Source of the DNA: Peptostreptococcus canis
GTDB taxonomy: Bacteria > Bacillota > Clostridia > Peptostreptococcales > Peptostreptococcaceae
Assembly (NCBI RefSeq): GCF_014229965.1
Contig: NZ_JABGBW010000002.1
Span: forward strand, 1 to 64,000
Reading direction: 5' to 3'
DNA: 64,000 bases
Under the pieces are notes generated by a model. It did no database searches, was not told the origin of the DNA, and was given only the letters and a program-made list of their open reading frames with translations. Positions 63,517 through 64,000 of the stretch are shown here, one piece after another (within the stretch, counting starts at the first letter, position 1; each line of letters starts with the position of its first letter). Both the position numbers and the translations under genes were made by a program.

Positions 63517-64000
63517 TATTCTCCTCTCCTAAAAGAATATCCATACCCCCATATAGTTTGGATATATTTGGGTTTTGAAGGATCATCTTCAATCTTATTT
63601 CTTATTCTTCTAATATTTACATCTACAATTTTATAATCATATAAAACTACAGATCCCCACACTTCCTCAAGTATCTGATCTCTACTTAAGCTTTGATTGT
63701 CATTAAGCATTAGATATTTCACAATTGAAAATTCAGTCGGAGTTAAATCAACTTCTTCACCATTTTTAAAAAGTTTTCTTTTATTTTGATCCAATAAAAA
63801 TGGTGGTGAATCTATCATATTATTTCTTTTTGAATCATTATTTTTATGAACTCTTCTTATAAGAGCAGAAACTCTAGCTAAAAGTTCCTTTATACTAAAT
63901 GGTTTAATTATATAATCATCAGCACCTGCGACAAAACCATCAATTTTATCTTCTTCTTGAGATTTTGCAGTAAGCATAATAACTCCTATATTATCATGAT
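63516..64000 (-). CDS. OmpR/PhoB-type response regulator, N-terminus outside the window
   Basis: The frame stays open to the right edge (upstream codons give GVIMLTAK), so the first ~75 residues, including the phosphorylated Asp, are missing. Visible are the end of the receiver (GADDYIIKPFSIKELLARV) and the winged-helix DNA-binding domain (LTPTEFSIVKYL, then YKIVDVNIRRIRNKI and IQTIWGYGYSFR). First seen gene of the leftward operon, it probably regulates its own unit. Confidence 0.92.
   Translation of the reverse strand, partial: HDNIGVIMLTAKSQEEDKIDGFVAGADDYIIKPFSIKELLARVSALIRRVHKNNDSKRNNMIDSPPFLLDQNKRKLFKNGEEVDLTPTEFSIVKYLMLNDNQSLSRDQILEEVWGSVVLYDYKIVDVNIRRIRNKIEDDPSKPKYIQTIWGYGYSFRRGE

Overview
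The window is 64 kb of very AT-rich DNA (roughly 28-30% G+C by eye) and looks like a chromosomal segment of an anaerobic, Gram-positive Firmicute of the Clostridia/Tissierellia type. A member of the Peptoniphilaceae is my best guess, but it is tentative. The reasons are strong AAGGAGG-type ribosome binding sites, frequent TTG and GTG starts, a class III (oxygen-sensitive) ribonucleotide reductase with its activase, CWB2-type cell wall proteins, a TPP riboswitch, and mutS-mutL-miaA followed by a methionine gamma-lyase-like gene, an order seen in clostridia. I saw no rRNA, tRNA or CRISPR array and no intact insertion sequence.

Layout. 1-550: the end of a phage-type AP2-domain gene, a trace of mobile DNA. 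678-11017: a long rightward series with a TPR lipoprotein, rluB, mnmM, an RpiR-type regulator, a phosphatase, a flavoprotein, then cmk-plsC-ispH-ftsH-DUF2628-like-tdk. 11187-16475: leftward typA and a small membrane protein, a rightward copper ATPase, and a leftward Dabb protein. 16736-21555: a two-component system joined to a purine permease, then an ABC-F ATPase. 22010-25119: a serine-recombinase-like protein with an altered active site, a satD/DUF3307 pair behind a promoter with a dyad, and a Nudix CoA pyrophosphatase. 25136-28087: a TPP-riboswitch-controlled thiamine-precursor uptake operon. 28198-30265: a TetR/MATE pair with an operator palindrome at the predicted start of transcription. 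30405-37343: mutS-mutL-miaA and a PLP lyase. 37401-43405: proX (leftward), then NrdR boxes with nrdD and nrdG, a HesB-like protein, trmB and a membrane HExxH protein. 43631-52176: an accessory stretch with a more GC-rich membrane gene, a frameshifted gene, and a two-gene operon of very large CWB2 surface proteins. 52540-56147: degV, threonine aldolase (leftward) and a tyrosine recombinase. 56236-64000: a leftward envelope-defence-like operon (response regulator, histidine kinase, MATE, DUF368/PopT, ABC ATPase, FtsX-like permease) that runs off the right edge.

The best candidates for something undescribed are these. (1) The satD/DUF3307 pair: the SatD protein shows a motif series resembling class III nucleotide cyclases fused to a helix-turn-helix, translationally coupled to a polytopic membrane protein with conserved Asp and His. 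(2) A serine-recombinase-fold protein whose nucleophilic Ser and two active-site Arg appear replaced by Thr, Lys and Lys. (3) The two-component/PopT/MATE/ABC envelope operon. (4) The paired giant CWB2 proteins with mirrored architecture, Shr-like domains and a palindrome over the -35. Several intrinsic terminators also lie 13-43 nt in front of the next start codon, which implies read-through coupling or attenuation as a common arrangement here.
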